Of a stretch of 64,000 nucleotides of DNA, positions 1 to 8,922 are shown one piece after another (positions within the stretch are counted from its first letter, which is position 1; the number at the start of each line of letters is the position of its first letter). The stretch comes from Paractinoplanes lichenicola. Its GTDB lineage: Bacteria; Actinomycetota; Actinomycetes; Mycobacteriales; Micromonosporaceae. Position numbers and translations under genes: made by a program. Below the pieces are notes generated by a model that saw nothing but the letters and a program-made list of their open reading frames with translations, ran no database searches and was not told where the DNA came from. The stretch lies in assembly GCF_016785085.1 (NCBI RefSeq), contig NZ_JAENHO010000005.1, positions 682,001-746,000 on the forward strand, in the 5' to 3' direction.

Positions 1-414
1 GCCAAGATGGTGCACGCCGCGCCGCACACCTCCTCGACGATCATCTCGAAGTCGATCGCCCGGGGCGGCGGCCGCACGTCGTACCGGGGTCTGGTGCAGG
101 TGCTGGAGGGCTCGGAGTCCTCCAAGAGCACGGTCAAGTGCGACGCACTCCTGGTCGACACCGTCAGCCGCTCGGACACCTACCCTTACGTCGACATCCG
201 CGAGGACGACGTGGCGATGGGGCACGAGGCGACCGTCTCCAAGGTCAGCGACGACCAGCTCTTCTATCTGATGAGCCGCGGCCTGACCGAGGACGAGGCG
301 ATGGCGATGATCGTGCGCGGCTTCATCGAGCCGATCGCCAAGGAGCTGCCGATGGAGTACGCCCTCGAGTTGAACCGTCTCATTGAGCTCCAGATGGAAG
401 GCGCGGTCGGCTAA
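1..414 (+). CDS. sufB: SufB, Fe-S cluster assembly scaffold subunit (C-terminal part)
   Basis: The reading frame is open from the first base of the window, so only the last 137 residues are present and the start lies upstream. The fragment matches the C-terminal beta-helix and tail of SufB, with an SSTIISKSIA stretch, the RTSYRG motif and a terminal helix around DDQLFYLMSRGL that is repeated in SufD. SufB is the scaffold on which the SufBCD complex builds [2Fe-2S]/[4Fe-4S] clusters in the cytosol. The stop is 4 nt before the sufD start, consistent with one operon through sufD, sufC, sufS and sufU. Confidence 0.95.
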   Translation, partial: AKMVHAAPHTSSTIISKSIARGGGRTSYRGLVQVLEGSESSKSTVKCDALLVDTVSRSDTYPYVDIREDDVAMGHEATVSKVSDDQLFYLMSRGLTEDEAMAMIVRGFIEPIAKELPMEYALELNRLIELQMEGAVG

Positions 415-418
415 AACC

Positions 419-1549
419 ATGTCCACCGAAACAACGATTGCCCCGCCCAGCACCAAGTCGCAGGTGCTGCGGTCGTTCGACGTCACCGAGTTCCCGGCCG
501 TCAACGGCCTGGAGGAGGAGTGGCGTTTCACCCCGATCAAGCGGCTGCGCGAGCTGGTCACCGCCACCTCGGTGACCGGCGCCGCGCCGCAGCTCGAGAC
601 GGGTGAGTTGCCCACCGGCGTCAGCGTGACCAGCGGGGCGACGGCCGAGCCGGTGCTCACGCCGTTCGACCGGATCAGCGCCCTGGCGTTCGGTTCGGCC
701 GACGGCGTGACGCTGATCGAGGTCGCGCCCGAGACCGAGCCCGAGCAGGCGGTCGTCATCCGGCTCGTCGGCAAGGGCGGCGAGGCCGCGGCAGCCCGTA
801 CGTTCGTCAAGATCGGCGCGTTCGCCAAGGTCACGCTCGTGCTCGAGCAGACCGGCACGGCCACCCTGGCCGACAACATCGAGGTCGTGGTCGGCGACAG
901 CGCGCAGCTCACCTTCGTGACGATCGCCGACTGGGACGCCGGCGCGGTGCAGGCGCAGCACGTCAAGATCCGCCTCGGCCGCGACGCCCGGGCCAGCCAC
1001 GTGCAGGTGGCGCTGGGCGGCGACCTGGTCCGCCAGTTCACCAGCGTGGAATACGCCGGCCGCGGTGGCGACGCCGAGCTGTGGGGTCTCTACTTCGCCG
1101 ACGCCGGCCAGCACTTCGAGCACCGCCAGCTGGTCGACCACTCGGTGCCGGACTGCCGCAGCTACGTCGGCTACCGGGGCGCCCTGCAGGGTGCGTCCGC
1201 GCAGACGGTCTGGGTCGGCGACGTGCTGATCCGCGCCGCGGCGACGGGCACGGAGACGTACGAGATCAATCGCAACCTGATCCTGACCGACGGCGCCGTG
1301 GCCCACTCGGTGCCCAACCTCGAGATCGAGACCGGCGAGATCGTCGGGGCCGGGCACGCCAGCGCGACCGGCCGCTTCGACGAGGAGCAGCTGTTCTACC
1401 TCATGGCGCGGGGCATCCCCGAGGCCGAGGCGCGCAAGCTCGTCGTCCGTGGCTTCTTCGCCGAGCTGATCAACAAGATCCCGGTCGAGGAGCTGCGCGA
1501 GCGGCTGGGCGCGGCCATCGAGAACCGGCTGGCGGAGTACTCGTCGTGA
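419..1549 (+). CDS. sufD: SufD, Fe-S cluster assembly protein
   Basis: This 376-residue protein is the SufB-related partner in the SufBCD complex. The middle shows the right-handed beta-helix core (residues about 130-310, AELWGLYFADAGQHFEHR and SYVGYRGALQG). The C-terminus carries DEEQLFYLMARGIPEAEARKLVVRGFF, which pairs with SufC in known complexes. I chose the ATG at 419 over an in-frame ATG at 383, because 383 lies inside sufB and 419 follows a GGAAGG-like site and the sufB stop. The stop overlaps the GTG of the Rieske gene. Confidence 0.95.
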   Translation: MSTETTIAPPSTKSQVLRSFDVTEFPAVNGLEEEWRFTPIKRLRELVTATSVTGAAPQLETGELPTGVSVTSGATAEPVLTPFDRISALAFGSADGVTLIEVAPETEPEQAVVIRLVGKGGEAAAARTFVKIGAFAKVTLVLEQTGTATLADNIEVVVGDSAQLTFVTIADWDAGAVQAQHVKIRLGRDARASHVQVALGGDLVRQFTSVEYAGRGGDAELWGLYFADAGQHFEHRQLVDHSVPDCRSYVGYRGALQGASAQTVWVGDVLIRAAATGTETYEINRNLILTDGAVAHSVPNLEIETGEIVGAGHASATGRFDEEQLFYLMARGIPEAEARKLVVRGFFAELINKIPVEELRERLGAAIENRLAEYSS

Positions 1550-1874
1550 CCTTCGAGCTCGTCGGCGCGGCCTCCGAGGTCGCCAAGGGCACCGCGATCT
1601 CGGTCGAGCTCGACGGTGTCGACATCGCGGTGGTCCACGCCGACGACGACAACTTCTACGCCGTACGCGATGAGTGCTCCCACGCCGCCGTCCCGCTCTC
1701 CGAGGGCGAGGTCGAGGGGTGCCTGCTCGAGTGCTGGCTGCACGGCTCCCGGTTCGACCTGCGCACCGGCGAGCCGAGCGGCCCGCCCGCGTTCTCCCCG
1801 GTGGCGACCTTCCCCGTCGAGATCCGCGACGGCGACATCTATGTTTCGACGACCCCGAGTAATGGAGTAAACCC

Positions 1875-1878
<4 letters not shown>
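1546..1878 (+). CDS. Rieske [2Fe-2S] ferredoxin (non-haem iron type)
   Basis: This small 110-residue protein carries the Rieske pattern C-x-H followed by C-x-x-H: CSH at about residue 44 and CWLH at about residue 63. These four residues ligate a [2Fe-2S] cluster. The rest fits the bacterial NirD/BphF-like fold (DGDIYVSTTP near the end). It starts at GTG, overlapping the sufD stop by 4 nt, and its own stop overlaps the sufC start by 4 nt, so it is translationally coupled inside the SUF operon. This position is common in actinobacteria. Its role is probably electron supply or cluster handling, but the partner is not visible. Confidence 0.92.
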
Positions 1879-2636
<758 letters not shown>

Positions 2637-2652
2637 CGGAGGGTACAGAACA

Positions 2653-3882
2653 ATGACGTTCGACGTGGCCCGGATCCGAGCCGACTTCCCGATCCTCTCG
2701 CGGGAGGTCAACGGCCACCCGCTGGTCTATCTGGACAGCGCGAACACCTCGCAGAAACCGGCGCAGGTGATCAAGGCGATGCGCCTGCACAACGAGCGGC
2801 ACAACGGCAACGTGTCCCGCTCGGTGCACACGCTCGGCACCGAGGCCACGTCGGCGTACGAGGAGGCCCGCGGCAAGGTCGCGGCCTTCATCGGCGCGGC
2901 GACCCCCGACGAGATCGTCTTCACGAAGAACTCGACCGAGGCGATCAACCTGGTCGCGCATTCGCTCGGGCAGCACCTGGCGCTGAAGCCGGGCGACGAG
3001 ATCGTGATCTCCGAGATGGAGCATCACTCGAATATCGTCCCGTGGCAGCTGCTGTGCGAGCGGACGGGCGCGACCCTGCGATGGTTCGGGGTGACCGACG
3101 AGGGCCGTCTCGCTCTTGACTCCATTGACGAGTTGATCAACGAGCGGACGAAGATCGTTTCGGTCGTGCACATGTCGAACGTGCTGGGCACGATCAACGA
3201 CGTGGCGCCGATCGTGGCGCGGGCGCACGAGGTCGGCGCGCTCGTGCTGCTCGACTGCTCGCAGTCGGTGCCGCACCTGCCGGTCGACGTGCAGCAGCTC
3301 GGGGCCGACTTCATCGCGTTCACCGGGCACAAGATGCTCGGCCCGACCGGCATCGGCGTGCTCTGGGGCCGGTACGACCTGCTGGCCGCCATGCCGCCGT
3401 TCCTGGCCGGCGGCTCGATGATCGAGACGGTCACGATGACCGGCACGACCTACGCCCCGCCGCCGGCCCGGTTCGAGGCGGGCACCCCGCCCATCGCCGA
3501 GGCGGTCGGTCTGGGCGCGGCCGTCGACTATCTGAACGCGCTGGGCATGGAGGCCGTCCACCGGCACGAGCAGGAGATCACCGCGTACGCGTTGAAGACC
3601 CTGGCCGACGTGCCCGGGGTGAGCATCTTCGGGCCGGCCACCCCGGAGGGGCGCGGCGGCACGCTTTCGTTCGCCGTCGACGGGGTACACCCCCACGACG
3701 TGGGCCAGGTGCTCGACGCGCTCGGTGTCGAGGTGCGGGTCGGGCATCACTGCGCCAAGCCCACCTGCGTACGGTTCGGGGTGCCGGCGATGACCCGCGC
3801 GTCGTTCTACCTCTACACGACCACGGACGAGATCGACTCCCTCGCCCGCGGCCTCGACCAGGTCCGGAAGGTGTTCGGATGA
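2653..3882 (+). CDS. sufS: SufS, cysteine desulfurase
   Basis: This is a PLP-dependent group II cysteine desulfurase that mobilises persulfide sulfur from cysteine. The 409-residue sequence shows SEMEHHSNIVPW, the PLP lysine in FTGHKMLGPTG (K227) and the catalytic cysteine in GHHCAKP (C367). An in-frame start exists upstream at 2569, but that lies inside sufC. The ATG at 2653 follows GGAGGGTACAG and begins the usual MTFDVARIRADFPIL. It overlaps sufU by 4 nt. Confidence 0.96.
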   Translation: MTFDVARIRADFPILSREVNGHPLVYLDSANTSQKPAQVIKAMRLHNERHNGNVSRSVHTLGTEATSAYEEARGKVAAFIGAATPDEIVFTKNSTEAINLVAHSLGQHLALKPGDEIVISEMEHHSNIVPWQLLCERTGATLRWFGVTDEGRLALDSIDELINERTKIVSVVHMSNVLGTINDVAPIVARAHEVGALVLLDCSQSVPHLPVDVQQLGADFIAFTGHKMLGPTGIGVLWGRYDLLAAMPPFLAGGSMIETVTMTGTTYAPPPARFEAGTPPIAEAVGLGAAVDYLNALGMEAVHRHEQEITAYALKTLADVPGVSIFGPATPEGRGGTLSFAVDGVHPHDVGQVLDALGVEVRVGHHCAKPTCVRFGVPAMTRASFYLYTTTDEIDSLARGLDQVRKVFG

Positions 3883-4346
3883 TGCTCGACGGGCTCTACC
3901 AGGAGATCATCCTGGACCACTACAAGCACCCGCACGGGCGTGGGCTGCGTGACCCGTTCAACGGTGAGGCGCACCACGTCAACCCGACCTGTGGCGACGA
4001 GATCACGGTCCGGGTGGCCGCTTCTTCCGACACGTTTTCCGACATTTCGTACGACGGGTTGGGGTGCTCGATCAGCCAGGCGTCCGCGTCCGTGCTGCAC
4101 GAGCTGCTCCAGGGGCGTACGGCTGCGGAAGCGGCGGGAATCCAGGACGCGTTCGTGGCGCTGATGCAGGGGCGTGGCCAGGTCGAACCGGACGAGGACG
4201 TGCTCGGCGACGGGATCGCGTTCGCCGGGGTGGCCAAGTTCCCGGCCCGGGTGAAGTGCGCGCTGCTGCCGTGGATGGCGTTCAAGGACGCGGCCGCACG
4301 CGCTGGTGTTGACGTAACTGCTGCTTCCTCAGAGGTGAAGGCATGA
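3879..4346 (+). CDS. sufU: SufU, zinc-dependent sulfurtransferase
   Basis: This IscU-like protein takes sulfur from SufS. The 155-residue sequence begins MMLDGLYQEIILDHYKHPHG, a SufU hallmark. It keeps the zinc/sulfur ligands C38, D40, C63 and C127 (NPTCGDE, LGCSIS, RVKCALL). The insert between the second and third cysteines is typical of SufU rather than IscU. The start overlaps the sufS stop, and its stop overlaps the next gene, so it sits in the tightly coupled SUF operon. Confidence 0.95.
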   Translation: MMLDGLYQEIILDHYKHPHGRGLRDPFNGEAHHVNPTCGDEITVRVAASSDTFSDISYDGLGCSISQASASVLHELLQGRTAAEAAGIQDAFVALMQGRGQVEPDEDVLGDGIAFAGVAKFPARVKCALLPWMAFKDAAARAGVDVTAASSEVKA

Positions 4347-4687
4347 CCGACTCGGCCGTTTCCAAGGCGTCCATCGACGACATCGAAGAGGCGATGAAGG
4401 ACGTCGTCGACCCCGAGCTGGGGATCAACGTCGTCGACCTCGGCCTCGTCTACGGCACCCACGTCGACGACGAGAACATCGCCACCCTCGACATGACGCT
4501 CACCTCGGCGGCGTGCCCGCTGACCGACGTCATCGAGGACCAGACGCGGACGGCGCTGACCAAGGGCCCCGGTGGCGGCCTGGTCGCCGACTTCCGCATC
4601 AACTGGGTCTGGCTGCCGCCGTGGGGCCCCGACAAGATCACCGACGACGGCCGCGAGCAGCTGCGCGCGCTGGGCTTCAACGTCTGA
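4343..4687 (+). CDS. SufT-like MIP18/DUF59 Fe-S assembly factor
   Basis: This 114-residue protein belongs to the MIP18/PaaD-like (DUF59) family, which assists Fe-S cluster maturation. It shows IEEAMKDVVDPELGINVVDLGLVY near the N-terminus, the conserved cysteine in TSAACPLTD at about residue 57, and a WVWLPPWGPDKIT segment. It overlaps the sufU stop by 4 nt and ends the operon. Actinobacterial SUF operons commonly end with this gene. Its exact client is unknown; sufT is a plausible symbol but I leave it blank. Confidence 0.9.
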   Translation: MTDSAVSKASIDDIEEAMKDVVDPELGINVVDLGLVYGTHVDDENIATLDMTLTSAACPLTDVIEDQTRTALTKGPGGGLVADFRINWVWLPPWGPDKITDDGREQLRALGFNV

Positions 4688-4720
4688 TTTCTGTCGGACC
4701 CCTTTGCTAGAAACCAGGGC

Positions 4721-5476
4721 ATGGATTTCGACCACGCCCTCACCCTGATCGACGAGCGGTCGGCGGCGCTGCGTGACGCAGTCGCCGCCGCTGCCGATTT
4801 CGGGGCCCGTGTGCCGGGCTGCCCCGACTGGGATCTGCGCGATCTCGTGGCGCATCTCGGCGCGGTCCAACGGTTCTGGGCCGTGGTGGTGCGGGCGGCC
4901 GACCCGACCGGGCCTCCATCACGTTCCGCCCTCGGCGACCGGGAACCGAGCGGTGACCTGCTCGCCTGGTCGGCCGAGTCCACCTCGCTGCTGCTGGCGG
5001 CGTTGCGCGCCTCGTCGGCCGGCACGCGGGCCTGGGCCTGGTGGGGTGCCTCGTCGGCCCCGCTCACGGTCGGCGCCATCGCTCGTCACCAGGTGCAAGA
5101 AGCCGCAGTGCACGCGTACGACGCGCAGGAGGCTCGGGGGCAGGCCGGTGTGCCGGAGCCCTTGCCCGTGGCGGTCGCCGCTGACGGCGTGGCGGAGTTC
5201 TTGCAGGTCGGCGTCGGATCGCTCGGGGCATGGCCGCACCAGCCGGCGCGCGTGCGGTTCGACGCGAGCGACGGGCAGCCGCACACTCTCGATCTCACGC
5301 CCAGCGGCGGCCGGCTGCTGGAGCAGGCTGCCGCGGGCGAGCCGACGACGGTGATCCGAGGGACGTCGAGCGACCTGGTGCTGGTGCTCTACGGCCGCCT
5401 TCCGCTCGAAGCCTTGGCCATCGACGGCGACCGGGAGGTGCTGACCCGGCTGCGCGCGTGGTCCAACCCCGATTAG
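4721..5476 (+). CDS. Mycothiol-dependent maleylpyruvate isomerase family protein
   Basis: The 251-residue sequence matches the two-part MDMPI architecture: an N-terminal DinB-like helical bundle and an MDMPI C-terminal domain. The predicted metal ligands are the histidine in DLVAHLGAV (about residue 44) and the glutamate and histidine of HQVQEAAVHAYDA (about residues 125-137). The family uses mycothiol, the actinobacterial thiol, as cofactor. The substrate cannot be read from sequence, and most members are not true maleylpyruvate isomerases. It is separated from the SUF operon by 33 nt and converges with the next gene, overlapping 4 nt. Confidence 0.82.
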   Translation: MDFDHALTLIDERSAALRDAVAAAADFGARVPGCPDWDLRDLVAHLGAVQRFWAVVVRAADPTGPPSRSALGDREPSGDLLAWSAESTSLLLAALRASSAGTRAWAWWGASSAPLTVGAIARHQVQEAAVHAYDAQEARGQAGVPEPLPVAVAADGVAEFLQVGVGSLGAWPHQPARVRFDASDGQPHTLDLTPSGGRLLEQAAAGEPTTVIRGTSSDLVLVLYGRLPLEALAIDGDREVLTRLRAWSNPD

Positions 5477-6168
5477 TTCGTCGGCAGGTGGTCGACCACG
5501 TTGTAGTAGGCCAGCTCCAGGTGGTCCTCGACGGCGACGAAGCGGCTCAGCGAGGCGTTGCGGACGCTGCCCGCCTCGCGCTCGGCCGCCAGCACCTGCT
5601 CCCAGGTCAGCTGCTCGATGACGGCCCGCATCATCAGGACGACGGCGTCGTGCGCCACGACGATCACGCGCCGGCCGGCGTGGTCGCGGTGCAGGTCGTC
5701 GAGGAAGGCGCCCAGCCGCACCTCGATGTCGGCGAACGACTCGCCGCCGGGCGGGGCGTAGCGGTGCTCGCCGGCGTCTGTGCGGCGCTGGGCCTCGCCG
5801 GGGTAGCGCTGGGCGATCGCGGCCCGGGTGAGCATCTCGAGCTCGCCCAGCAGGCGGTCGACGAGCCGGTCGTCGGTGGTCGGCGCGGGCAGGTCGACGC
5901 CGGCGGCCTCGGCGGCCAGCCGCCACGTCTCGCGGGCCCGCAGATAGGGCGAGGTGATCACGACCTGGGGCAGCTCGTTCTCGGGCCGGGCGCCGATCCA
6001 CTCACCCAGCGCCCGGGCCTGCTTCTCGCCGAACTCGGTCAGCGGGACCTCGGCGTCGCGACCGCTGACCTCCGCCTCGAGCAGGCCCTCCGCGTCGGCG
6101 GCGGGAAAAGCGACGTTGGCCAGGCTCTGCCCGTGCCGGACGAGGACAAGTTCGGCGACAACACCCAT
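5473..6168 (-). CDS. Histidine phosphatase (phosphoglycerate-mutase-like) family protein
   Basis: The 231-residue protein has the phosphatase N-terminal signature LVLVRHGQSLANV, with the catalytic histidine. It also has the later RAREtw-like segment and a second catalytic histidine in VIVVAHDAVVLM. These define the branch-1 histidine phosphatase fold. The substrate is not predictable, since the family includes phosphoglycerate mutase, cobalamin phosphatase and broad phosphatases. An in-frame GTG lies 9 nt upstream at 6177; I prefer the ATG at 6168, for which AAGGTG can serve as ribosome site. Confidence 0.85.
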   Translation of the reverse strand: MGVVAELVLVRHGQSLANVAFPAADAEGLLEAEVSGRDAEVPLTEFGEKQARALGEWIGARPENELPQVVITSPYLRARETWRLAAEAAGVDLPAPTTDDRLVDRLLGELEMLTRAAIAQRYPGEAQRRTDAGEHRYAPPGGESFADIEVRLGAFLDDLHRDHAGRRVIVVAHDAVVLMMRAVIEQLTWEQVLAAEREAGSVRNASLSRFVAVEDHLELAYYNVVDHLPTN

Positions 6169-6186
6169 GATCAGCACCTTATCCGG

Positions 6187-6270
6187 TCAGGCGGCCGCGA
6201 AACTCGCTCGATACGTCTGCGGCGGCACCCCGACCAGCCGGCGGAAATGCGGGCGCAGGGCCACGCCGTC
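6187..6270 (-). pseudogene. Remnant of an AraC-family regulator C-terminus
   Basis: On the minus strand this stretch encodes ALRPHFRRLVGVPPQTYRAS and a proper stop at 6187-6189. That is the second helix-turn-helix end of AraC/XylS regulators, where LRxHFRRxVGxxPxxYR is diagnostic. Upstream the similarity stops abruptly near 6270, and no ligand domain or first helix is present. I read it as the 3' stump of a deleted regulator. It abuts a second gene stump of opposite orientation (6279-6466). Confidence 0.6.
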
Positions 6271-6278
6271 GGTCGGCG

Positions 6279-6466
6279 ACGTGAACCTGACGTTGTCGGC
6301 CGCGGACATGGCGACGGCGGCACAGATCCTGGACGCGTCGGTGGTCGTGCCGGCCCATGTGGACAGTTGGGAGCACTTCACCGAGGGCCTGGACGACGTA
6401 CGGGAAGCTCTTGAGGCGGCCGGGTTGAGGGAGCCCTTGCACGTGCCCGCCGCGCCGCGCGTCTAA
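6279..6466 (+). pseudogene. Remnant of an MBL-fold metallo-hydrolase C-terminus
   Basis: The plus strand encodes VNLTLSAADMATAAQIL followed by VVVPAHVDSWEHFTEG and ends at a TAA at 6464-6466. This resembles the C-terminal end of UlaG-like metallo-beta-lactamase-fold hydrolases, where the histidine of VPxHxDxWxHFTEG belongs to the metal site. No start codon with a ribosome site and none of the N-terminal HxHxDH motif is present. The piece is therefore probably a truncated gene joined to the AraC remnant at a deletion scar. Confidence 0.55.
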
Positions 6467-6507
6467 ATGAGTCGCGGGGAAGCCCCGGGGAACGGCACGA
6501 TGAGCGC

Positions 6508-6618
6508 GTGATTACGCCGTATCCGCATCCCGCTGTCTCTGTCGCTGTGGCCGAACGGGCCGCGCGACAGCAGAAGCGTGCGCTCGACGAAACGGCGGTC
6601 CCGCAGCAGCTGTCATGA
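6508..6618 (+). CDS. Candidate 36-residue leader or small protein upstream of the LysE gene
   Basis: A GTG at 6508 opens a 36-residue frame beginning MITPYPHPAVSVAVAERAAR. Its TGA overlaps the ATG of the LysE gene by 4 nt, the same coupling geometry used by real operons in this window. I do not recognise a family, and no ribosome site is obvious, though an ATG AGC GCG TGA minigene overlaps its start. It could be a genuine small protein coupled to the exporter or chance. Confidence 0.35.
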   Translation: MITPYPHPAVSVAVAERAARQQKRALDETAVPQQLS

Positions 6619-7217
6619 GCGCGGCGTTTCTGGCCGGCCTCACCGCCGGCTACGGAGTCGCGCTGCCCATGGGCGCCATCGGGGTGCTTATCGCCGGTCT
6701 CAGCGCCCGCACCTCCCTGCGCGTCGGGGCGGCGGCCGGCCTGGGCGCGGCCACCGCCGACGGGGTCTTCGCCGCGATCGCCGTGGCCGGGGGCGCCGCC
6801 GTCGCCGGGGTGATCGCCCCGATCGCCACGCCGCTGCGGTGGGTGGCGGCCGTCGTGCTGCTGGCCATCGCCGTGCTGACCGCGCGGGCCGCCTTCCGCA
6901 AACCCGGCTCTGCAGCCGTCGACCAGCGCCCGGCCACGCCGTGGCGGGCCTACCTGGGCGTGCTCGGCCTGACCCTGCTCAACCCGGCCACTGTCGTCTA
7001 CTTCGCCGCCCTGGTCCTGGGCCGCGGCGGCGAAGGCGGCGGCATCCTGTTCGTCCTCGGCGTCCTGCTGGCCTCGGCGAGCTGGCAACTGGTGATCGCC
7101 GGCGGCGGCTCGCTGGTGGGCCGCTGGTTGACCGGACCGCGGGGGAGGGCCGTGACCGCCCTGGTGTCCAGCCTTGTGATCGCCTACCTGGCCATCCGGC
7201 TGCTACTACCGAGTTAG
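6615..7217 (+). CDS. LysE/RhtB family amino-acid exporter
   Basis: The 200-residue protein has the six hydrophobic segments of LysE-type translocators and begins MSAAFLAGLTAGYGVALPMGAIGVLI, the N-terminal LysE signature region. Further family signs are LRVGAAAGLGAATADG (about residue 35) and LLNPATVVYFAAL at mid-protein. Members export amino acids or small metabolites through the cytoplasmic membrane; the substrate is not defined. The start overlaps the stop of a 36-residue upstream frame. Confidence 0.88.
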   Translation: MSAAFLAGLTAGYGVALPMGAIGVLIAGLSARTSLRVGAAAGLGAATADGVFAAIAVAGGAAVAGVIAPIATPLRWVAAVVLLAIAVLTARAAFRKPGSAAVDQRPATPWRAYLGVLGLTLLNPATVVYFAALVLGRGGEGGGILFVLGVLLASASWQLVIAGGGSLVGRWLTGPRGRAVTALVSSLVIAYLAIRLLLPS

Positions 7218-7308
7218 CAACTTCTCATCACTGCACACATCCGAAATGAACGACTTGCTCCTGTACGGCCACCGCCTCCCCCGCCCACCACGGGAACTGG
7301 TGGGGACA

Positions 7309-8205
7309 CTACTCGCTGTCAAGGTGGTGGTGCGGGTTGTCCACAGGGATGTGGCGGGCGACCGAGCCGGTTTCCAGAGCTGTCCACACCGTGCCGTCCG
7401 TGGTGACTGCCAAACCGTGTGGTTCGGACCCGGGTGCGGGCAGGTCGTGTTCCGTCACCTGGCCGTCCGAGGTGATGTGGGCCAGGCGATTCGCGGCCCA
7501 TTCCGTGAACCAGCAACCGCCGTCCGGGGCGGCCGTGATCGCGTGGGGGCGGGCAGTGCGGTCGGGGAGCGGAAACTCCGTGACGGTGCCGTCGACGGTG
7601 ATACGTCCCACCTGGCCGGCGCCGATTTCGACGAACCACAGGGCGTTGTCGGTGCCGCGGGTGATGCCTACGGGGGCGGCGGCCGGGGTGGGCAGCTCAT
7701 GCAGGGTGACTTCGCCGTCGAGGGTGATGCGGCCGATGGCGTTGGCCTGGTTGAGGGTGAACCACAGGGCGTCGTCGGGGCCGGTGACGATCATTGAGGC
7801 GAAGCCACCCGTGGTGGGCAGGGGGAACTCGGTCACGGTGCCGTCGGTGGTGATGCGGCCGATCGTGTCGGTGTTCATCTCGGTGAACCAGAGGGCGCCG
7901 TCGGGCGCGGTCGTGATGCCGAACGGGGCGCCGCGCACGGTGAACGACGTGTGCTTGCCGTCGGTGGTGATGCGGCCGATGCGGTCGTCGCGGTTGCGGG
8001 TGAACCAGAGCGCGCCGTCGGGGCCGGTGGTGATGATCGAGGGGCCGCTCTCGGGGGCGTCGAGCGAGAATGTGCCGACTGCGCCGTCGGGGGTCAGGCG
8101 GGCGATCGCGCCGGCGTGGACCAGGGTGATCCAGAGGGCGTCGTCGGGGCCGGGGACGATGCCGTACGGGCCGGCGGCGGGCTCGGAGACGGGAAACTCG
8201 CGCAT
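7309..8205 (-). CDS. Virginiamycin B lyase-like protein (streptogramin lyase)
   Basis: The 298-residue protein is a seven-bladed beta-propeller built of about 42-residue repeats with the recurring pattern GPDGALWFTE and IGRITTDG. That is the architecture and length of Vgb, which linearises type B streptogramins by breaking an ester bond. Histidines in the late blades (RPHAITAAPDGG and EPHGLAV) and the glutamate in WTALETG lie where the metal and catalytic residues of Vgb occur. It follows the AlkD gene with 16 nt between them. Whether it acts on streptogramins is unproven; many soil actinomycete homologues are uncharacterised. Confidence 0.85.
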   Translation of the reverse strand: MREFPVSEPAAGPYGIVPGPDDALWITLVHAGAIARLTPDGAVGTFSLDAPESGPSIITTGPDGALWFTRNRDDRIGRITTDGKHTSFTVRGAPFGITTAPDGALWFTEMNTDTIGRITTDGTVTEFPLPTTGGFASMIVTGPDDALWFTLNQANAIGRITLDGEVTLHELPTPAAAPVGITRGTDNALWFVEIGAGQVGRITVDGTVTEFPLPDRTARPHAITAAPDGGCWFTEWAANRLAHITSDGQVTEHDLPAPGSEPHGLAVTTDGTVWTALETGSVARHIPVDNPHHHLDSE

Positions 8206-8221
8206 CCGGTCAAGCTACCCG

Positions 8222-8899
8222 TCAGAGGTGTTTTGTTGCTTCTCGAATCGACAGGCCGGACAGCACGGAACGGTGAGCCTCCACAAAGGTGCGGACCTCG
8301 TGCGGGGCCGTGCGCGCGTAATGGCGGAGGGCCCAGCCGATGGCTTTGCGGACGAAGAAGTCGCGATGGCCGGCCTGCGCCGCGCAATAGGCGAACAATC
8401 GTTCCTCGTCGGTGTCGGCGCCGTAGTGCAACTGGTGCAGGATCGCGACTCTGACCAGCCACATGTTGTCGTCGCGGGACCATTCGTCCATCGCGTCGAC
8501 CAGTGCGCGGTGACGTTTCACGAGGCCGCCGGTGAATCGGGTCGCCAGCGGGTCGATCGTGTCCCACCACGACTTCGTCGTGACCAGCGTGCGCACTGTC
8601 GTGATGAAATCGGCGCCGGGCACGTCGACGTGGCGCACCAGATAGGAACAGGCCACGTATTGGTATTCGCGCTGGGGGCGGGACCACAACTCGAGCGCGA
8701 TCGTGCGCAATTCCTCCGGCGTGGGGCGGGGCAGGCCGGTCTGCGCCGCTTTGGCGAGTTTTTGCAGCACGGGAGCGGGGAGCCCGAGGAATTCGAACTG
8801 GTTTTTCATGTACGCCGCCATGCCCGCCGCCCGGGTCGGGTCGGCGGCCGGCCGGAGGCGTTCGTCGAGCCGGATCAGCAGGTCGTTCATGGCTGGCAT
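8222..8899 (-). CDS. AlkD-like DNA alkylation repair protein (HEAT-like DNA glycosylase)
   Basis: This 225-residue helical protein belongs to the AlkD/AlkC superfamily, which removes alkylated bases using HEAT-like repeats. Visible family marks are YMKNQFEFLGLPAPV near residue 30, REYQYVACSYLVRH, the TKSWWDTIDPLA tract with its paired tryptophans, and DFFVRKAIGWALRHYA near the end. An alternative ATG at 8890 would remove three residues. It is divergent from the acVLRF1 gene with only about 23 nt between the start codons and heads a two-gene unit with the lyase. Confidence 0.88.
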   Translation of the reverse strand: MPAMNDLLIRLDERLRPAADPTRAAGMAAYMKNQFEFLGLPAPVLQKLAKAAQTGLPRPTPEELRTIALELWSRPQREYQYVACSYLVRHVDVPGADFITTVRTLVTTKSWWDTIDPLATRFTGGLVKRHRALVDAMDEWSRDDNMWLVRVAILHQLHYGADTDEERLFAYCAAQAGHRDFFVRKAIGWALRHYARTAPHEVRTFVEAHRSVLSGLSIREATKHL

Positions 8900-8909
8900 C
8901 CTGCCACCG

Positions 8910-8915
8910 TAGTGT
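8910..8915 (+). promoter_or_regulatory. Candidate -10 element for the acVLRF1 gene
   Basis: TAGTGT fits the actinobacterial TANNNT -10 pattern and sits 7 nt before the ATG at 8923, which would give a leaderless or nearly leaderless transcript. No clear -35 is seen. Confidence 0.4.
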
Positions 8916-8922
8916 GACAGGA

